Positions 13,728 to 17,206 of a stretch of DNA of 17,206 nt are shown here, in pieces (the stretch's first letter is position 1; every line of letters begins with the position of its first letter). Made by a program: the position numbers and the translations under genes. Source of the DNA: a bacterium UBP6_UBA1196 (lineage in GTDB: Bacteria > UBP6 > UBA1177); the NCBI GenBank assembly GCA_002310035.1, contig DBYC01000008.1, forward strand, positions 15,745 through 32,950, given 5' to 3'. Under the pieces are notes generated by a model. That model was not told the origin of the DNA. It saw only the letters and a list, made by a program, of their open reading frames with translations, and made no database searches.

Positions 13728-16112
13728 ATGAAATTATCTTTGAACTGGCTTGGCGACTATATTGATCTCAGCGGAATAGCCGCGGAAGAGATCGCAAAAC
13801 AGTTGACGATGAAATCGGCGGAAGTCGAGGATTATGAGTGGCTTTTCAAGCACTTCGACCAGGTTATCACGGCGAAAGTAATGAAGGTCGAAAATCATCC
13901 GAATTCGGATCACCTTCACCTGGCTACCGTTTTTGACGGCAAAAAAGAGCAGACCGTTGTCTGCGGCGCGCCGAATATCGCTGAAGGCCAGACTGTCGCG
14001 TTTGCTCCGCTGGGAACAGTTCTTCCGGGCAATTTCGAGATAAAACCGGCAAAGATCCGCGGAGTTGAAAGCTGCGGCATGATCTGCGCAGAAGACGAAC
14101 TCGGCCTCGGTACCGACCACTCAGGCATCATGGTTCTTGATCCGTCAACTGAAATCGGCGTTCCACTCAAAAAAATCTTCAACAGACAGGATTTCGTAAT
14201 TGAAATCGAGAACAAGACGATAAACCACAGGCCCGACCTCTGGGGTCACTACGGAATTGCACGTGAGATCAGGGCGATCTTCGAACTTCCGTGGAAGCGT
14301 GAACTCAAATATACAGGCATCAAAGCCGACAGAGTTGACGAAAAATTCGAAATCGAGATCAAAACTCCGCGCTGCCTCCACTATCTCGGCCTCAAAGTCT
14401 CTAACCTCAAAACCGCTCCGTCACCTGACTGGATGAAGGCTAGACTTGAAAATGTAGGGCTCCGTCCGATAAACAACATCGTCGATATTGCGAACTACGT
14501 CATGTATGAAGTCGGTCATCCGCTTCACACCTTTGACAGACGCGACATCGCAGGAAACAAAATCGTGATCCGTGACGCATTCGAAGGGGAAAACTTCACG
14601 ACTCTGGACAACGTTCCTCGAGTTCTCAAATCGACAGACGCAGTAATCGCGGACGAAACAAGAAGCCTTGCGATCGCAGGCGTCATGGGCGGTCTCAACA
14701 GTGAAATCAAGGACGATACGACTGAAATCTTCATCGAATCGGCTCTTTTCTCACCGGCAAGCGTCCGCAGAACGGCAAACAGGCTAGACCTCAGGACCGA
14801 TGCGGTCAATAGATATGAAAAATCGCTCTGGGTCGAAAACTGCTACCTTGCAATGGAAAGAATCGTCACTCTCATCAAAGAGATAATTCCTGGCGCAATA
14901 ATCACTTCGGAACTTGCAACAGCCGATAACAGCGAGGGCTACGGCTTCAAAGGAAACATCGTAATCACGACCGACAGGATTCGCTCGCTTCTCGGCATTC
15001 CGGCAGAAGATCTCAGCGACGAAAAAATCGTTTCGATGCTAACCTACCTCGATTTCGGCGTTAAAAACGAGGGCGGAAAACTCACGATCGAAGTTCCGGC
15101 TCACAGAAGAAGCAAGGATGTTTCGATCGCAGAAGATATCGTCGAAGAAGTTGGCAGACTTTACGGCTTCAACAACATCAAGCCGCAGAGCCCCTACTTT
15201 GAAGTAGAGCGTCCGGCACGCAACAAAGATATGGAAAAAACCGAGATTCTGAAGAACCTCCTTGCAAAAGGATTTGGTGCAAATGAAGTCATGAACTACT
15301 CTTTCTACGGTGAAAGTGACCTTGAACTTCTTCCTTTCCCGAAAGAAAAAATCGTTGAAACAGTTGACGAAAGAGACACACCTTACCTCAGATACTCGCT
15401 TTTCCAGGGTTTGGTCAAAAACGTTCACGAAAATCTCAAAAATTTCAAACAGTTTACTCTCTTTGAATTCGGCCGTATCTTCACAGTTGACGACGAGAGA
15501 AAAAGAATCGGCATAATCGCTGTAGGAACACCGGAACCGTTTGAATTCACGAAGAAAATCATGGTTTCGATCGCAAAAGAACTCTGCACGCCGCCGCTCC
15601 GTTTTGAAAGAATCACAGGAAACGCGCTCTGCGGAACTGAATTCCTTCATCCGAACAAGTCGGCAGTCGTCCTCTCCGGCAAGGATCCGATCGCGATTTT
15701 CGGCGAAGTTCACCCCGGAATCCTCAAAAAATGCGATATCCATGTTCCTGTTGCATACATCGAAATAGAACAGTCGATGCTTTTCAATCTGCCGGAAAGA
15801 AACACCAAGTTCGCACCACTCCTTAAATTCCCCTCAACGAGTTTCGACGTTTCGGCGATCGTTCCCGAAAGAACCGAAAGCTCGCAGCTTTTAAACGTCG
15901 TCAAAAAAGCAGTTGACCCGAAAATTTTTATCGAGACCAAACTTGTTGACAAGTTCACCGGTTTCCCGATCCTTCCGGGTTTTGCAAGCATCACGATGAG
16001 AGTCGTCCTCAACGCGAAAGAGCGCACTCTCACGATCGACGAAATGAAGGAAACCCAGCAGAAAGTTTTCGCGGCTCTCAGAAACGCAGGCTGGAAGATC
16101 AGCGGCGACTAA
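13728..16112 (+). CDS. pheT: Phenylalanine--tRNA ligase beta subunit
   Basis: Beta subunit of the alpha2-beta2 enzyme that charges tRNA-Phe with phenylalanine in the cytoplasm. At 794 residues it is the full bacterial form. The tRNA-binding OB-fold domain is at about 45-148, with VCGAPNI and GVESCGMICAEDELGLG. The B3/B4 editing region carries NHRPDLWGHYGIARE (166-180), RPINNIVDIANYVM (246-259) and IAGVMGG (316-322). B5 and core domains follow, and the anticodon-binding FDX-ACB domain runs from about 697 to the end. Two small departures from the usual pattern are RYEKSLWVEN at 362-371 and FDVS in place of the common RD block at 706-709. pheS, the usual upstream partner, is not next to it, so the subunits are encoded apart. 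The gene opens a likely operon with cdsA and dxr. Confidence 0.95.
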   Translation: MKLSLNWLGDYIDLSGIAAEEIAKQLTMKSAEVEDYEWLFKHFDQVITAKVMKVENHPNSDHLHLATVFDGKKEQTVVCGAPNIAEGQTVAFAPLGTVLPGNFEIKPAKIRGVESCGMICAEDELGLGTDHSGIMVLDPSTEIGVPLKKIFNRQDFVIEIENKTINHRPDLWGHYGIAREIRAIFELPWKRELKYTGIKADRVDEKFEIEIKTPRCLHYLGLKVSNLKTAPSPDWMKARLENVGLRPINNIVDIANYVMYEVGHPLHTFDRRDIAGNKIVIRDAFEGENFTTLDNVPRVLKSTDAVIADETRSLAIAGVMGGLNSEIKDDTTEIFIESALFSPASVRRTANRLDLRTDAVNRYEKSLWVENCYLAMERIVTLIKEIIPGAIITSELATADNSEGYGFKGNIVITTDRIRSLLGIPAEDLSDEKIVSMLTYLDFGVKNEGGKLTIEVPAHRRSKDVSIAEDIVEEVGRLYGFNNIKPQSPYFEVERPARNKDMEKTEILKNLLAKGFGANEVMNYSFYGESDLELLPFPKEKIVETVDERDTPYLRYSLFQGLVKNVHENLKNFKQFTLFEFGRIFTVDDERKRIGIIAVGTPEPFEFTKKIMVSIAKELCTPPLRFERITGNALCGTEFLHPNKSAVVLSGKDPIAIFGEVHPGILKKCDIHVPVAYIEIEQSMLFNLPERNTKFAPLLKFPSTSFDVSAIVPERTESSQLLNVVKKAVDPKIFIETKLVDKFTGFPILPGFASITMRVVLNAKERTLTIDEMKETQQKVFAALRNAGWKISGD

Positions 16113-16139
16113 AAACCAAAGACCAACACCGGAGTTTTC

Positions 16140-17066
16140 ATGAAAACACGTATAATCACAGCGGTCATACTTATTGCAGCGGCAGTCGGACTCATCTATT
16201 TTGTTCCGGCATATATTTTCAACTATCTCGTTATAATCCTCGCGTTTTTCACCTTCGCGGAATATCTTTCGATGTTCAAAGAGAGGAATCATCCCCTTTT
16301 CATAATCGCGGCGATACTCATGCTCAGCATGGCGAATTCGATAATGCGGATGGATGCGATCTTCCTTGCTGCGGCGAACCCGGCAACGGCTTCGATAGTT
16401 GAAGTCGGAAAGTCAGGCGAAGCATTCTGGAAACTTTATATGCCTCTCAAGCAGTTTCTCACGGTGCTTTTTGCAGGCGTAGCGCTCATTCCGATGATCG
16501 CTCTCACCGGCAAGGACGAAATTGCAGTGAAATTCAGAAGGATGAATGTCTATTTCTTCGGATTTTTCTATTTCGGCATAACTTTCGGGCTCTTCCCGCT
16601 CATCAAAAGCTATACTTTCGGACTCGAACCGCTCTTTGAAAAGTTCCCGGACTCGAATCCGCACTGGTTCCTTTTCATGCTCGTGATCCCGTGGGTCTGC
16701 GACAGCGCGGCCTACTTCGGCGGAAAAGCGCTCGGCAAACACAAATTCGCTCCGGCTATAAGCCCCAAAAAAACCTGGGAAGGAGCAGTTTCCGGCGCGA
16801 TTTTCTCGGTCGTTGCAGGTCTTGTCTTCGCCCTCACTCTCCTTAAAAACGAAAATGTGTGGTTTGTCCTGCTCGTAGCACTTCTTGACGGCATTTTCGC
16901 GCAGTTCGGAGACCTGATAGAATCGCTCATCAAACGAGGCGCCAACGTCAAGGATTCAAGCAATCTCATTCCGGGCCACGGCGGCCTTTTCGACCGCACC
17001 GATTCGCTTCTCGTTTCGGCAGTTGTTGTTTTCGTTTCTCTCCTTGTAAAAAGCTATGTCGGATAA
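16140..17066 (+). CDS. cdsA: Phosphatidate cytidylyltransferase (CDP-diglyceride synthase)
   Basis: Inner-membrane enzyme that makes CDP-diacylglycerol from phosphatidic acid and CTP, the branch point for all phospholipids. The 308-residue protein has about eight hydrophobic segments. The family blocks are present: VCDSAAYFGG (186-195), SPKKTWEG (208-215) and the C-terminal signature with IKRGANVKDSS (264-274) and GHGGLFDRTD (279-288). The catalytic metal-binding Asp pair is likely D258 and D288-type positions of this signature. CGGAG at 16130-16134 is 5 nt before the ATG, 27 nt after pheT. It overlaps dxr by 11 nt. A cdsA-dxr pair is common, often with uppS upstream. Here uppS is absent and pheT takes that place. 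Confidence 0.95.
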   Translation: MKTRIITAVILIAAAVGLIYFVPAYIFNYLVIILAFFTFAEYLSMFKERNHPLFIIAAILMLSMANSIMRMDAIFLAAANPATASIVEVGKSGEAFWKLYMPLKQFLTVLFAGVALIPMIALTGKDEIAVKFRRMNVYFFGFFYFGITFGLFPLIKSYTFGLEPLFEKFPDSNPHWFLFMLVIPWVCDSAAYFGGKALGKHKFAPAISPKKTWEGAVSGAIFSVVAGLVFALTLLKNENVWFVLLVALLDGIFAQFGDLIESLIKRGANVKDSSNLIPGHGGLFDRTDSLLVSAVVVFVSLLVKSYVG

Positions 17067-17206
17067 GATCGTAATTTTCGGCGTTACAGGCTCTATCGGA
17101 ACGAATACCGAGCGCCTTGTCCGCGCATTTTCCGATAAATTTGAGATAACAGGCTGCTCGGCAGGAAAAAATATCGCGCTTCTCAACGAAATTATTCCGC
17201 GTCACA
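17056..17206 (+). CDS. dxr: 1-deoxy-D-xylulose 5-phosphate reductoisomerase (3' partial)
   Basis: First 50 residues of Dxr, which turns 1-deoxy-D-xylulose 5-phosphate into 2-C-methyl-D-erythritol 4-phosphate with NADPH, the committed step of the non-mevalonate isoprenoid pathway. The NADPH-binding loop GVTGSIG (9-15) followed by TNT is very close to the family GSTGSIGTQT, with Val in place of the usual Ser. The rest is cut by the window end. The ATG lies inside the last codons of cdsA (11-nt overlap, other frame), and the ribosome site is weak, so translation is probably coupled. The cdsA context supports the call. Isoprenoids made here would supply undecaprenyl phosphate for the envelope. 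Confidence 0.88.
   Translation, partial: MSDKIVIFGVTGSIGTNTERLVRAFSDKFEITGCSAGKNIALLNEIIPRH

Noticed and set aside
15039..15743. Open frame of 234 codons on the minus strand inside pheT
   Set aside because: Antisense to conserved PheT sequence, low-quality composition and no start signal.

Overview
The window looks like the chromosome of a Gram-negative, probably anaerobic bacterium of moderate G+C. An Mpl-type murein-recycling ligase and a diaminopimelate-type cell-wall context point to a diderm. So do a type II lipoprotein signal and the clpP-clpX-lon order. An activase of the 2-hydroxyacyl-CoA dehydratase type points to anaerobic or fermentative metabolism. The Cys-rich lipoprotein with a long Asp/Ser linker recalls uncultured Myxococcota or other former Deltaproteobacteria, but this is an impression and not a phylogenetic result.

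Layout. 1-2631: C-terminal part of a large acyl-CoA dehydratase activase, cut by the window edge. 2646-4070: mpl. 4178-8406: the protein quality-control cluster clpP-clpX-lon, with gaps of 5-6 nt. 8519-9790: a secreted, Cys-rich, Asp/Ser-linker lipoprotein behind a near-consensus promoter. 9827-11654: a polytopic membrane protein, then a HEPN/nucleotidyltransferase pair that matches the HepT/MntA toxin-antitoxin motifs. 11689-13565 (minus strand): a membrane-anchored GT2 glycosyltransferase coupled by an ATGA overlap to a membrane-anchored TPR-like protein. 13728-17206: pheT, then cdsA and the start of dxr, which overlap by 11 nt.

How the genes fit together. ClpX and ClpP form an unfoldase-protease pair, and Lon is a second ATP-dependent protease. 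Mpl, CdsA and Dxr feed the envelope through murein recycling, phospholipid precursors and isoprenoid precursors. The GT2/TPR-like pair probably modifies a lipid carrier or an envelope glycan. No CRISPR array, insertion sequence, tRNA or rRNA is visible, and no large new system stands out. The parts least like housekeeping are the HEPN/MNT pair, the lipoprotein, the membrane protein beside them and the TPR-like protein. Intergenic space is short throughout. The longest gaps are 107 nt before clpP, 112 nt before the lipoprotein and 162 nt between the divergent GT2 and pheT genes. No stretch over 300 nt lacks a gene.
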